Of a stretch of DNA of 64,000 nucleotides, positions 46,313-58,135 are shown in pieces. Under the pieces are notes generated by a model. The model saw only the letters and a list, made by a program, of their open reading frames with translations, did no database searches and was not told the DNA's origin. Numbering within the stretch: the stretch's first letter is position 1; each line of letters begins with the position of its first letter. Position numbers and translations under genes: made by a program. Origin of the DNA: Nymphaea colorata (taxonomy: Eukaryota; Streptophyta; Magnoliopsida; Nymphaeales; Nymphaeaceae); NCBI RefSeq assembly GCF_008831285.2, contig NC_045142.1:6684608-6748607 (forward strand). The letters are read 5' to 3'.

Positions 46313-47594
46313 TTCGTAGAACGTATCAAATCAAGTGAGGAGGAGAGCAGGTGTATCAAATGACTCATCTACATGTCCTGTAGAAGGGTGGCAACCCAGA
46401 TAGGTATGTAGAATCCTCGTCCTCCCGGTCTGATTTTTTTAACTTCATTTCATAAGCTTCGTTAGCTACTTGAGAAATTTATCTACTCAAAGGAAATCTA
46501 AGCTTCAATCATCTCCTAGGGGAAAAATGAAAAATATCACACTAATGGAGGAAATATAATGTGATCAAGGCACCCAAGTTTGTCAAATTTGGTGGGTGCA
46601 CTGTGATAAAATACAATATAAAACAAAGGCAGACCACCACATACGAAGTGCTGAGTTGATGAGATCCTGCATGTAGATAGCAGACGTTTCATCCATCTCG
46701 AATCTATGGATGATGAGGCTCTCATGTTGCCTAACATCAGCTCACCCATTAGTCAAACAAAGAGAGAGAGAGACTGAATCAAATGGAGATGAAGAAATCC
46801 TCGACAAAGCAGTAGGTGAGCAAAGGCTTTAGATGACATCAGCTGAGTGCGCCTCAAAGACAACCAGCAGAAGTAGATGGAGCAGGGGGAAACCGACGGA
46901 GATTTGGGGGTGGATGGAGATGCAGGAAGTTGACAGAGATTTGGGGGCAGAGAGCGAAGAGGAGATGGGAAAGGGAATCTGGCTGGGGAAAGTAGGGGCA
47001 AGGGGCAACCTTTATCGATGCAAGAAGAATCATCATTATCGACATCATGGCAGCAAATCAGTAAAGGTGTCTATATCGACGGCATGGAAACACGATCAGT
47101 AGTAATCAGATAAGTACTGACAGCCACGATAGCCATCAGCAAAAATCTGAATCCCTACTTATGTCCCTAACGTGACGGGTCTGGAGGGATGCCAGAGACA
47201 TTCAAATTAATACAGATGGCTCTCTCATCCATTAGCACATGTCTAGTCAGTAAATACGAAGCTTTTCTAACGACCTCTTCTAGTCATCGGTAAAAATCTG
47301 CTTTACTATCTTATTGTCTCCTCAGTGAAATATAACTTTTGCTGACGGTTTATCTTCTTATTGTCAGTAAAAGTTGAATCTTTTGTTGTGCACACTCACT
47401 ATCTTTTCTCTCTATCTATGTCCTCCCTTTCTCTATTAAATTTTTGGAGGATTGTGCTGCTTATTGAAATGACTGTAGATCAACTTAAATTAGACCTATT
47501 TCCTGATACTAGTTTAACAATAAAAATAAGGGGCAGCATAGGAGCAAATTAAGTGGTGGCGTAATGGTTTTATTGGAGTTCTTTTTCTTTTTGC
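46313..47594. other. No recognisable gene
   Basis: Nothing coding is supported. In 47050-47370 short words of the type tcagtaaaa and catcggtaaaaatctg recur in both orientations, as in subterminal regions of DNA transposons, but no terminal inverted repeats or target duplication could be matched. Confidence 0.35.
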
Positions 47595-48725
47595 AAAAGA
47601 GTTTTCTATGACCCAAGGCATGCCTTTTATGTTGATAGCTTATCAACTTAAAATTGTATTATTTTGCTCAATATTAACGAAACTGAATGAGGCCTTTTGG
47701 GGATTCGAGCACAAGATGTTGGAAGGGATGTCTATCCATGAGAAGCCTGACTGGGAAATTAGACACCCTTGCTGCATGCATTCGTAGTTGGAAGCCTGTC
47801 AAATCTATATCAATATTTGGCTGTGACTTTGATAAATGTGATGCATGAGAATTGATCTAATTTTTTGTGGGCAGTTTCAACTTTTAAGAGAAACTGTTTA
47901 TACATAGCAAAGTGGAATATCAAGAACCATTTCCTAGTTAGCAAAGAATCGCCATACCACCTTATGGAGTTGTCCTCAAATCCGCTTCTCCTTTGTATAA
48001 ACATTAGAGTGAATGTTAAAGCTTGCATCTGAACCCCGATTAATCATACATGAGTGCCAATGCGTGCCGCTAAAAATTCTTAACTGTGTTGTGACTGAAT
48101 GATTACAAACTTGGTTTTGTCAAAAACTCAATTTAAATAAAAATGATATTTCCAAAATGGAGTGAATAGTTATAAATGAGAAGTAATTAAACCAAAAATA
48201 TAGTTTTTATTTTTCTATTGTTGTGTTCACATTATCTGCCATTTTCTGGATTGACCATTGCTCTCTAGTGGCTTGTAAGTTTACGACATATTCTAAATAT
48301 TTATTGTGTTTGGTTTTGGGTAAATTTCTGTTTGAGATGAAAACTAAACCTAAATGCAAGAAGTGGAAGGGTTAGAACACTTGATTTCACTTTCAGCATA
48401 CATGCATTGAGGCTGAGAAGTTATGTTTTGGCGCCAGAGCCCTAAATTGTTGGTCCTAGACCCAAATGACCAAAATACCCTTATAATTAAAAAAAAGACC
48501 GATCAATATGGGCAGAAATGAAATGATGGGGATGATTATTTTACAAAATAACTAAAAATACCATCTTCCATTCATCAACTTGGCAACTGTCGTATTTCTT
48601 TATGGTGGCAGTCTTGCATGTACTGTTTCTAATATCAGTATGAATGTGTTATTGGAGAGAGAGAGAGTTGCGTAGAAGTGTAAACTCATTTGATCTAATA
48701 CTCAAGATAGTAGTCCTTTTTATTT
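47595..48725 (-). repeat. Dispersed repeat R, inverted copy
   Basis: Reverse complement of R from the R3 start to the R2 start, ending in tactcaagatagtagtcc, the complement of the actatcttgagta landmark. It includes the gccttttggggattcgagc word shared with 38190. Confidence 0.75.
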
Positions 48726-49137
48726 TCTTTGACAGTGAAAGTAACATGTTGCGACTAGTTGAAAATCCGACTTTTTTAGTATTTAAAGTAAATATAACAG
48801 TGTGTTCATATCCTGAGAGACATGAGTGCCAGCTTCAAGGTCCAAAGCATGGCTAGTTCTGCCTGGGTTACATAAAGTTCAATCCAACATTGAAAAGGAA
48901 ATAGAAAAAGATCTATCACCAACAAAAAAGAAAAATGTTCTGAACAATCAAGCAAATTATTATTGACCTGAAGATGACCTCAACATAAAAGAGAAGTACC
49001 CAAGCCCAATGAACAACATAGAGAAGTTTTAAAAAATCTTGAACTAGTTCAAGAGCTCTTTTGCCTGCAGTTACCTTGTCCCTTTGAGGGATACGTACAT
49101 CACTAAAACATTTGAAACTGTTAAAAATTCTCATGAA
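48726..49137. other. Unassigned sequence before Copia-1
   Basis: On the minus strand a short frame containing RIPQRDKVTAGKRALELVQ (about 49010-49100) looks protein-like, and the complement of its middle has a gacaag|gtaact donor-like junction. It is too short to assign. The last bases, aactc (49138-49142), are the Copia-1 target duplication. Confidence 0.3.
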
Positions 49138-49142
49138 AACTC

Positions 49143-49650
49143 TGTTAACGCACAAGCTGCTGGTAGTTACAGCTGTCCACCGCATGAGGATCTTGTTGCC
49201 AATTCAACAAATGAAGAAGATCATGACAAATCCAGCAAAATGGCAACTATACCAGCCAGATTGGACGAAATCAATCAAAATCACAAGGTAATTGAAGGAA
49301 ATCATGAAGATCGTGACAAATCCAGCAAAAAGGTAACTATATCTGTTAAAACTGAGGAAATCTATCAAGATCACAGAAGCACGAATCCAGGCAAGAAAAG
49401 TGGCAACGAATTATCATCAAGAGTAAAGGAAAGTAGTAACATCCCTTTATCAAAAGAAAAAAAAGGATTATGGAAACAAGAAAATCAAGGAAGGATTGCT
49501 TTAAATCTGTAATCAATCCTTTCTACAATTATGTATAAAGTCTCATATCAAGGGAACCTCATATCATCGCCTAAAGTGATGTGAGAGATAGTGGACGTAG
49601 GAATTTATTCCGAACCACTTAAAAATCTTAGTATTGCATCTGTTTCTTTA
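49143..49650 (+). repeat. Copia-1 5' LTR
   Basis: 508 bp from tgttaacgcac to gcatctgtttcttta. An open frame runs through the first ~370 bp. Pairs with 53956-54464. Confidence 0.97.
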
Positions 49651-49662
49651 TGGTATCAGAGC
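49651..49662 (+). other. Copia-1 primer-binding site
   Basis: tggtatcagagc, exact complement of the 3' end of initiator Met tRNA, directly abutting the 5' LTR with no spacer. Confidence 0.97.
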
Positions 49663-49690
49663 CATCTCCGTAAGGACTTTCGTCGTATCC

Positions 49691-52600
49691 ATGGCTTCCA
49701 GTGCATCCTCCTCGACCGGAACTTCTCCCTCGTTTGTCATGGCAGCTAAGTATCCATATCCTTCCAACGTTAATGTTGCGAATTTTGTTTCTATCAAACT
49801 CTCCCACAAGAATTACTTGCTTTGGAAGACCCAAATGCTTGGACTCATTGAAAGCCAAGACATGCTGGGATTTATAGAAGGACAAATCTTCATACCGACC
49901 TCCACCATTGAAATTGTTGAAAATGGTGAGGCCCGTTCTATTCCAAATCCAGAATTTCTAGCCTGGAAAAAATCTGACCGACTCCTCAGAGGATGGATCA
50001 CTGGATCGCTCTCTAAAGAAGTGTTGGGTTTAGTGGTCGGGCTCCAAACTTCTTCCGAAGTCTGGATTGCTCTTTTAAAGGTCTTTGCTAGAGAATCCAA
50101 AGACCGAGAATTTTTGTTAACCAGAAAATTGCAGACGTTTCAAAAGCAAGAAAAAACTGTTACTGAGTATGTCACAGGTTTCAAAACCATATGTGATGAA
50201 TTGGCAGCCATTGGGAAACCTCTATCAGATCAGGATAAAGTTTATTGGCTCATAAATGGGCTTGGATCAGGTTATGAATCGTTCATGACGTCGATACTTC
50301 GGCCTCCTATTCCTGCATACATTGATGTTGTCTCTTTGCTTGAAAGCCATGACAACATGAAAAACATCCATGGGTTTCAACTTAATCATAACGCTGCGTT
50401 CATAAGCCAGCAAGTTCCAGCTCCACCATCCTACTCTCACAACTACAGAGGACGTGCGCAGTATACCAGGAAAAACAGCAACCCTCGCTTCAACTCGCGA
50501 GGACGTGGTTTCCCTCCTGCCTCTCAATCTCGTTTCACCAATACTCCAACCAATGCCGATCGGAGTACCACTCAGCCTTCAATGAAAACAGCATGTCAAA
50601 TTTGTGGTTTGAGTAATCACACGGCCTTCAAATGCTACCACAGATTCAATCAGGCGTATCAACCCAAAGATCTTCCACAAATCTTTTATGCTGTTCAAGT
50701 TGCCGACCCTAATAATACAGACTGGTATCCAGACACTGGCGCAACTTCTCATGTTACAGATGATCCAGGTACTCTCAAGCATCTTTTTAAATATCATGGA
50801 ACTGATTCAGTTATGGTTGGAAATGGGCAGCATTTACCAATAACTCATGTTGGATCTACTAACCTTGATCTTGGAAATACGACTCTTCCTCTTGATAATG
50901 TGCTGGTTGTTCCTGCTATAAAGAAAAATCTTATTTCCGTGAGCCAGCTTACATCATCTATGCCATACGTTTTTGAATTTACATCTGATTCTTTTGTGAT
51001 TAAGGACAAGGAAACCCACCAGACGATTGCCAAGGGAGCAAGAAAGGGAGATTTGTATACGCTCAAGACCAGACCTAAGGGAGTATTTTTTTCTGATCGG
51101 TTCAGGATAGCAACCTCCGAGATTTGGCACAGTCGGCTCGGGCATCCATCAGCTAAGATCATTGACTTTTTGTCATCTAAGGGTAGAATAAATTTAGTAG
51201 CAAAAATGTCTATGTTTTCCATTTGCCAAAGTTGTCAATTGGGCAAAGCAACACGCTTGCCGTTTCTTCCATTAGATGATGAATTTTATGAATCTTTTGA
51301 AAAAATTCATTGTGATCTTTGGGGACCGGCACCAGTTGATTCATGTCAAAAGTTTCGATATTATGCGCTCTTTGTTGATCATCATTCCCGCTACTCTTGG
51401 ATCTACCCATTGAAGGCTAAGTCTGATTTTTTTGCAAAGTTTATGGAGTTTCATAAGATGATAAGTACACAATTTGGAAGATCTGTTAAAACCTTTCAAA
51501 GTGATGAAGGCGGCGAATTTAATAGCAATATTTTTCTCTCTTACCTAAGAGAATGTGGAATCAAACATCTCAAGGCCTGTCCTAAAACACCGGAACAGAA
51601 TGGGTTAGTGGAACGAAAACACAGGTCAGTTACTGAACTTGGATTAACTCTATTGTTTCATAGTAATGTTCCCGCTAAACATTGGGTAGAAGCCTTTACT
51701 ACTGCTGTGTGGCTCATAAACCGGCTGCCAACGTCCACGCTCCAAATGCTAAGTCCATATGAAAGATTTCTTGATAAACCTCCCGACTATTCTTGCCTAA
51801 GGACCTTTGGGTGTAGATGTTTTCCCTACATCAAGAGCTACAACAAACATAAGTTTGAACCCAAATCCTTACCTTGTGTCTTCATAGGATATAGTGACCA
51901 ACACAAAGGATATCGCTGCCTTTATCCCTTGACAAACCGGGTATATATTTCAAGACACATAGTGTTTGATGAAAAATGTTTTCCCTTCAAGGAAGGATCG
52001 GCTAGCACACACCTGAATTACAATTTTGCTCATGATCTAGTATCTTTCTCTCCGGTCGCCATTCAACCTAATCAGCCAGCTCTCATCGAAGTGAACCCTC
52101 ATGACGTTGCCAGACTCCATAATAGTGAACCAGATCCCTCTCTTTGTACCTCTAATACACCATCAACACCTAGCTCACCATCTTCTTTTTCACCATCGCC
52201 ACCTAGCTCGCCACCTCTCCCCTCACCATTGCTACCTAGCTCGCCACTTCTTCCCTCACCATCACCTCCGAGTTCTTCTTCTCCCATTCCATCTCATGCC
52301 TTACCCAATACCATGACCAGACCATCTCACCCTATGGTCACACGCTCTCAACATGGTATTGTCAAACCCAATCCCAAATACATATTAACCACCATTGCTC
52401 CCGCTGAACCTAAAAACTTTTCAACTGCTCTCAAACATCCCGGCTGGAGGCATGCTATGGAAGATGAAATGGCAGCTTTGATTGCAAATGATACTTGGAC
52501 CTTGGTACCTCGTGATCCCTCCATGCATATCATTGGCAGTCGATGGGTTTATAAAACCAAATTGAATAGTGAAGGACAGATTGACAGACTTAAGGCAAGA

Positions 52601-54352
52601 CTGGTGGCACAAGGCTATACTCAAATTGAAGGTGTGGATTTTCTTGAAACCTTCTCACCAGTTGTTAAACCAGCAACTATTCGGATCATTCTTTCTGTTG
52701 CTCTTATGAATGGCTGGTCTCTTAAACAACTTGATGTCAAAAATGCCTTTTTACATGGATATTTGACTGAAACTGTTTTCATTGAGCAACCTCCAGGTTT
52801 CAAAGATGCACAATTCCCTCAACATGTCTGCAAATTGAATCGTGCTCTATATGGTCTCAAACAGGCCCCACGAGCGTGGTATGATCGCTTTGCTCAATTT
52901 TTATTCTCTCACAATTTTCAAGCTAGTTCTGCAGATCCATCGTTATTTGTGAGACTCCAACAATCTACTGTTACCATCCTTCTCTTATATGTGGATGATA
53001 TCATTCTCACTGGCAGCAGTCCAACTTTTCTTGCCTCCTTTCAAGCTGAAGTATCTCGTACCTTTGCTATGACTGATCTTGGTGACTTACATTACTTTCT
53101 AGGCATTCAAGTCCAACACACTGTTTTCGGCCTGTTTCTCAATCAGCAACGCTATGCTATGGACATCCTAGAACGTGCTTAGATGCAATCATGCCGCTCA
53201 ATTGTTACGCCGATAGTTACCAATGTCTGTACCAACAACACTGTAGAAGAAGAAGCATATCCCAATGCTACGATGTATCGCTGTCTTGTCGGAGCTCTGC
53301 AATATCTTACTTTCACTCGACCAGACATCACTTATGCTGTTAACTATCTGTCACAGTTTATGCATGCTCCTTCCTTGCACCATTTTCACTTGCTGAAACG
53401 TATTCTTCGCTATATTCAGGGCACTATTTCTCCTGGAATGCAATTTTTTAAGCCTAACAAATTATCAATCCGCGCTTATTCTGATGCAGATTGGGCTGGC
53501 TGCCCCTCCACTCGTCGTTCTACTACTGGCTACTGCACGTTTCTAGGCCCCAATTGCATTTCTTGGGCATCAAAAAAGCAACAAAGTGTTGCGTGAACCT
53601 CTTGTGAAGCCGAATACCGTGCCCTTGCAATGGCTGCAGCAGAGCTCACTTGGATAACATTTATTCTTAGAGATCTTGGACTGTTTCTTTCTCAACCCCC
53701 TTTGTTATTATGTGACAATGTTTCTGCCCTGCAATCCACCATCAAAACGGCACATCACTCCCGGATCAAGCATATTGAACTTGATTTTCATTTCGTTCGA
53801 GAAAAGGTGGCTCTTGGATCCTTATTTACTCAATATATTTCGTCCACTCATCAGCTAGCTGATATGTTTACAAAGCCTCTTCCTCATTCTCGGTTGACAG
53901 CTCTAAGTCACAATCTCGGTCTCCGTTACAATCTACGCTCGAGATTGAAGGGGGATGTTAACGCACAAGCTGCTGGTAGTTACAGCTATCCACCGCATGA
54001 GGATCTTGTTGCCAATTCAACAAATGAAGAAGATCATGACAAATCCAGCAAAACGGCAACTATACCAGCCAGATTGGACGAAATCAATCAAAATCACAAG
54101 GTAATTGAAGGAAATCATGAAGATCCTGACAAATCCAGCAAAAAGGCAACTATATCTGTTAAAACTGAGGAAATCTATCAAGATCACAGAAGCACGAATC
54201 CAGGCAAGAAAAGTGGCAACGAATTATCATCAAGAGTAAAGGAAAGTAGTAACGTCCCTTTATCAAAAGAAAAAGAAAGGATTATGGAAACAAGAAAATC
54301 AAGGAAGGATTGCTTTAAATCTGTAATCAATCCTTTCTACAATTATGTATAA
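49691..54352 (+). pseudogene. Copia-1 gag-pol polyprotein with two in-frame stops
   Basis: One frame from ATG 49691 (MASSASSST; the upstream ATG at 49634 lies inside the LTR and is not used). Order: copia-type gag domain (residues ~30-240), knuckle C-x2-C-x4-H-x4-C (302-315), protease DTGA (348-351), GAG-pre-integrase HHCC block (~480-516), integrase D542-D605-E641 with exactly 35 residues between the last two, Pro/Ser linker (~830-880), RT with Asp in LDVKNAFLHG (1015) and YVDD (1100-1103), RNase H with DADW (1265) and Asp 1342. TAG at 53180-53182 (codon 1164) lies between RT and RNase H and TGA at 53594-53596 (codon 1302) within RNase H. No frameshift exists. After RNase H the frame stays open through the polypurine tract and 131 codons of the LTR to TAA 54350. 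Without readthrough, RNase H is not made. Confidence 0.93.
53945..53955 (+). other. Copia-1 polypurine tract
   Basis: ttgaaggggga immediately before the 3' LTR; the coding frame passes through it. Confidence 0.9.
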
Positions 54353-54464
54353 AGTCTCATATCAAGGGAACCTCATATCATCGCCTAAAGTGGTGTGAGA
54401 GATAGTGGACGTAGGAATTTATTCCGAACCACTTAAAAATCTTAGTATTGCATCTGTTTCTTTA
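53956..54464 (+). repeat. Copia-1 3' LTR
   Basis: 509 bp, near-identical to 49143-49650. Five of the six substitutions lie in the open frame and all five change the encoded residue (C/Y, M/T, R/P, V/A, I/V). Confidence 0.97.
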
Positions 54465-54473
54465 AACTCTAAG

Positions 54474-54621
54474 GCAGCATTGCTATTGGTTTCAAAAACA
54501 ATGCTGATATTGGCATCATCGCGTTCGTAGATGTAGAGGAGGTAGCAAGGCATAGTCAGAAAAGGGCAGATCTCTTTAGTATATCTAGCAAACTTGGCTC
54601 TCTCTTCCAGAAACTAAGAAG
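54474..54621 (+). other. Exon-like sequence next to Copia-1
   Basis: Between an acceptor-like ctctaag and a strong donor-like agaag|gtaag lies a 148-nt frame with protein-like composition: AIGFKNNADIGIIAFVDVE, then EVARHSQKRADLF and KLGSLFQKLR. I do not recognise the family. The target site of Copia-1 (aactc, duplicated to 54469) lies within five bases of the acceptor, so the element disrupted the 3' end of the intron in front of this exon. No upstream exon is identifiable on the far side of Copia-1, so this may be a gene fragment. Confidence 0.35.
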
Positions 54622-54673
54622 GTAAGAATATTACATTAATTGGTGCATTTCGTATTTTGTACCACCCACAGAG

Positions 54674-54800
54674 AAGAAGAAAATTTCTGTTGACTGCTGG
54701 AATCATTATTTCATGGAATGCAGACACAATTCAGGTCTTCCAGCATGTGTATGCTTGGAAACTCACAGAGCGAAAAGATAATTCCTGCTGCTGGGAATAA
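54674..54800 (+). other. Possible terminal exon
   Basis: After a short 52-bp gap ending cccacagag, a frame compatible in phase with the preceding exon reads RRKFLLTAGIIISWNAD and ends at TAA 54798-54800, followed by aataaa-type signals (54796-54801, 54814). Together the two pieces look like the 3' end of an unidentified gene. The small intron would be near the lower limit for plants. Confidence 0.25.
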
Positions 54801-55329
54801 ATTAACTTGTAATAAAGAAGTTTGCTTAGTAATTTTATTTATTTTTCTTTTTCTTTTTTTTTTGGAGTTTTATTGGGAGGAAACCACCTGCCTGAGTGAC
54901 TTTCTTGGCTGGCCGAGGACATAAAATTCCCCCAAGTCCAATATTCAAGTACTGCTCCTATGGTCTTGATATGCAATGGCTGTTCTGATTGTCTCGCTGT
55001 AGAATGATATGGAACTGCCATTGACATACTTGAAAATTAGTGTACCATTTTTCATTTTCCCGAAAAGGGTGCTCGAGCTAAGGGACCATGCTGGGCTTGG
55101 GTCTATAGTACCAGTTCGTTCATTTCATTGCCCTTCCTGGAATGGGTCGGTGCCCCTTGCCCAACGTGCAGATTTCAAACCTATCATGGAAACCACAAAA
55201 ACAACATATGAAAGGAAAAACCTCCTTATCCCTTTGACATTCAAAAACCCCTCCTTTGGAGCAAATATACAAGTTTTTAGTGTTTCAAAAAATACTTCTA
55301 TTGAAGTAACTCTCATGCAAAAAGCCTAG
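54801..55329. other. No assignable gene
   Basis: A 106-codon plus-strand frame (55009-55329, starting MELPLTYLKISVPFF) is open but has no recognisable motif and an overlapping minus-strand frame; I leave it unassigned. Confidence 0.25.
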
Positions 55330-56626
55330 CATTGATCAATTTAGTTTAAATACTAAAAGATGGTCTGATTTTCAACTAGTTAACTTCTCCTTCACATAAT
55401 ACTTTCACTAGAGGCAAATGAAAATGACTATCTTGAGTACCAAATCAAATGAGTTTAAACTTCTAACTAACTTTCTCTCTGTCTTTCTCTATCTAAGTAA
55501 ACATTCATAGAGATAGTAAAAAACACAAGAAAGTCTACCATCATAGAGAAATGCAATGGTTGCCAAGTTATTGAATCCAAAGGAGTACTTCAAATATTAT
55601 AGAGAGGGGTATTATAGTCATTTTGATAAATAAACATCCTCATCAGTTCATTTTGCCCTTATAAGTGGATCTCTTTTATCAATTAGAATGGCACTTTTGA
55701 CATTTTGGGCAAAGACAAACAAATCTCATGTTCTAGCTAGCTCCAATATATAACTCTGAACATCAAGTCGAGTATGTTGAAATTGAAATTAAAAGTTTAA
55801 ACACTTTCCCTTCTTGCATTTGTGTTCAGTCCTAATTCTAAATGTAAATTTAACTGAAGCCATATACGAGAAAGCTGCTGTGTATTTCATAAACTTGCAA
55901 GCTACAAGAAAGTATTGGTCAATCCAGAAAATAGAAAATAATGTGAAGTCTACTATAAAAAAAAAAGTACTATATTTTTAGCTTAATTACTTGTCATTTG
56001 TTAATATCAGTTCCATTTGGAAATGTAATTTGATCAAAATTAAGTTTTTGACAAAACCAACATTTGACACCATAAACAGCATCATTTTGCCTCTAAAGTA
56101 CCATCTAAAGGCATCATTTAATCATGCCGTTGAGAATTTTCAGCAGCATGTGGAGTTACGTCTGATTAAACATGGTTGAAGTTCAAGCTTTAAAAACGTA
56201 CTCACTCTAATGTTTATGTAAATGAAAAGAGAGTTTCAGGACAACCAGGCAAGGCGGTATGGTACTTCTTCACTGAAAAGATAAAGGTTTTTGATCCTTC
56301 ACTTTTTAATGTTTAAGATATTTCTCTTGGAAGTTGAAATTGCCCACATAAAAAAAGGAGCAAATTCCAAAGTATCATTTATCCTAGTTGCAGCTATATC
56401 CTAATGTAGATTTGATTGAATGTATTCTAACTCCAAACACACTTGGGACGAGTGGACCCGATTACCTAGTCATGCATTTGCTGGGTCACAGCTATCTCGC
56501 GGATGGGAATTTCTTCCACCATCTTGTGTTTGAATTCCCTTAAAAGCACCATTTAATTTGGTTAATGTTGTAAAGACGGAATTTTGATACTTGTGTATCT
56601 TTTCAGGAAGTACATCTCAAGGATAT
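55330..56626 (+). repeat. Dispersed repeat R, copy 4 (truncated by gypsy LTR)
   Basis: Starts with gatcaatttagtttaaatac (as at 28918), then R2 and R3 up to the word caaggatat. In the other copies the next bases are ttatagaataaa; here the gypsy LTR begins at 56627. The R3 continuation is not seen in the window. Confidence 0.75.
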
Positions 56627-57154
56627 TGTAATCACCCCAAATTTTCCTAAAAAGACAATGTTAATTTACCCAAGCACGAAACCCAAATTTAGATGCAAGA
56701 TTCAAATCCAAAATACAACTTTCAGATCCAAATTTGATCCAAAGCCCAAGTTCAGACCCAAAATTCAAATCGCATCCGAAACAAAAAAAATATGAGCATC
56801 GCGCACGGACCTTCCCTTTGCTTTAAAAACTCATTTCTCATGCCAAAAGATTTTCTAAACCCAAGTCGCACGCTCGAACGAGTTGACAACCAACTAAACC
56901 AAAATCAGATTTGGAGAGAGCTTGGGCAGGGGCCTGCAACAATGCAGGCCCCCTCCCCCCTCCTTTTCTTTGCAAAACTGACCCTTGGTTGTCGGTTTTT
57001 GAAATTTTTGGGTGGGCAATAGCCCTGCCCACAGCCCAAAGGAGTATTTGCAAAAAAAAAAAAAAAAAAAAAATTCAAAATTCTTTGAATTTCGGCTGAA
57101 AATGTTGTGAAATTCAAAAAAAATCAAATTTTGATTTTTGGCTCTAAAATTCTC

Positions 57155-57162
57155 TATAAATA
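57155..57162 (+). promoter_or_regulatory. Gypsy LTR TATA box
   Basis: tataaata, preceded by tctc and followed by cacccacaatcccccctctt. Transcription would start near 57185-57195, leaving about 2.8 kb of the LTR in the R-U5 part. Confidence 0.6.
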
Positions 57163-57457
57163 CACCCACAATCCCCCCTCTTGGGCTTGATCTTGCCCTT
57201 GCAGAAACTCTAGTGCATTCTCCCTTGAAGATTGAGAGTTTTTCCCCTAGCTCTCTTCCTCTAGTGCATTCTCCTTCTCCAACCTTGAGAGCGGGCTTCA
57301 TCAAGCTACAACCTTCTTGGAGGCATCATCTTGAAGCTTCACTCAAGGGGATCTTAAAGTTAAGGTGTTCATTTTTTCAAAAGCTATTCTCACTAGAGAT
57401 ATGTAATCAATATCTCACTTCTTTCTTTCTTCATTTTCCTCTCTTTTTCCTCTTCCT

Positions 57458-58135
57458 ATGGCCAAAAGAGACTGCCCTCAATCTCTATGTTAGAGACAAG
57501 ACGCTATCCTCAAATGCACCAGGAGCATGGAAAGATGAGATGGTCTTTCATTTTATGGTTAAATCACCATCCCTCTCATTTCTTTCATATTTTCTTTTCG
57601 ATCTCCTTCCTCTCTCCATGACCAAAGGAGATAGCTCTCACTCTCTATTTTAGAGCCAGGAGGCTATGCTCAAGTGCACCGGGAGCATGAAAAGATGATA
57701 TGATAAAATCATGTTCTTTCTTTTTCTTGATGTTGTTATTGTTGTTGTTCTTTCTCTTCAGAAATATATTCTTCTTGTTATTGCTATTTCTTTTTTTGAA
57801 TATAGTCTTGCTGTTGTTCTCTTATTTCCTCCAATTTTTCTCGCTTCTTCCTCTCCCCATGGCCAAAGGAGATAGCCCTCAATCTCTATTTTAGAGTCAA
57901 GAGGCTATGCTCGAGTGCACCGGGAGCATGAGAAGATAAGATGATCTTTTATTTTCATGTTTGAATCATGTTATCTCATTTTTTGAATACATTCTTGTTG
58001 TTCTTTTGCTTCCTTCTATTTTTCTCTCTCTTCATTTCCCCATGGCCATATGAGATATCCCTCAAACATCTATTTTAGAGTCAATGAGCTATGCTCGAGT
58101 GCACCGTGAGCATGAGAAGATGAGATGATATTGCA
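57458..58135 (+). repeat. Four-unit tandem repeat in gypsy LTR
   Basis: Units start at atggccaaa-like words at 57458, 57618, 57859 and 58042 (spacing 160, 241, 183) and share ctctattttagag, aggctatgctc and gtgcaccgggagcatgagaa. The intervals differ mainly in T-rich spacers. A partial fifth unit (gaatgcacggtgagaatgag) lies near 58235. Confidence 0.85.

Larger units (their letters stand above)
49143..54464 (+). mobile_element. Copia-1: young full-length Ty1/copia LTR retrotransposon
   Basis: A 5322-bp element with 508- and 509-bp LTRs (TGTTAACG...TTTCTTTA; the last two bases are TA, not CA), flanked by the target duplication aactc at 49138-49142 and 54465-54469. A perfect initiator-Met primer site follows the 5' LTR and a ttgaaggggga polypurine tract precedes the 3' LTR. 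The LTRs differ by six substitutions and one single-base indel, about 1.2%, so this is the youngest insertion in the window that can be dated. The polyprotein is full-length apart from two in-frame stops. Confidence 0.97.

Noticed and set aside
47050-47372. CACTA-type DNA transposon suggested by short tcagtaaaa repeats
   Set aside because: No CACTA termini or 3-bp target duplication could be located.
49084-49512. 142-codon frame at the left end of Copia-1 as a separate gene
   Set aside because: It is the LTR copy of the polyprotein's 3' tail plus flanking sequence, with no start of its own in the element.
57138-57653. 171-codon plus-strand frame after the gypsy TATA box
   Set aside because: Composition is CT-rich repeat translation and it crosses the start of the tandem-repeat array.
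57458-58135. CRISPR-like array
   Set aside because: Units are long, diverged and irregularly spaced inside a plant LTR; the genome context is eukaryotic.
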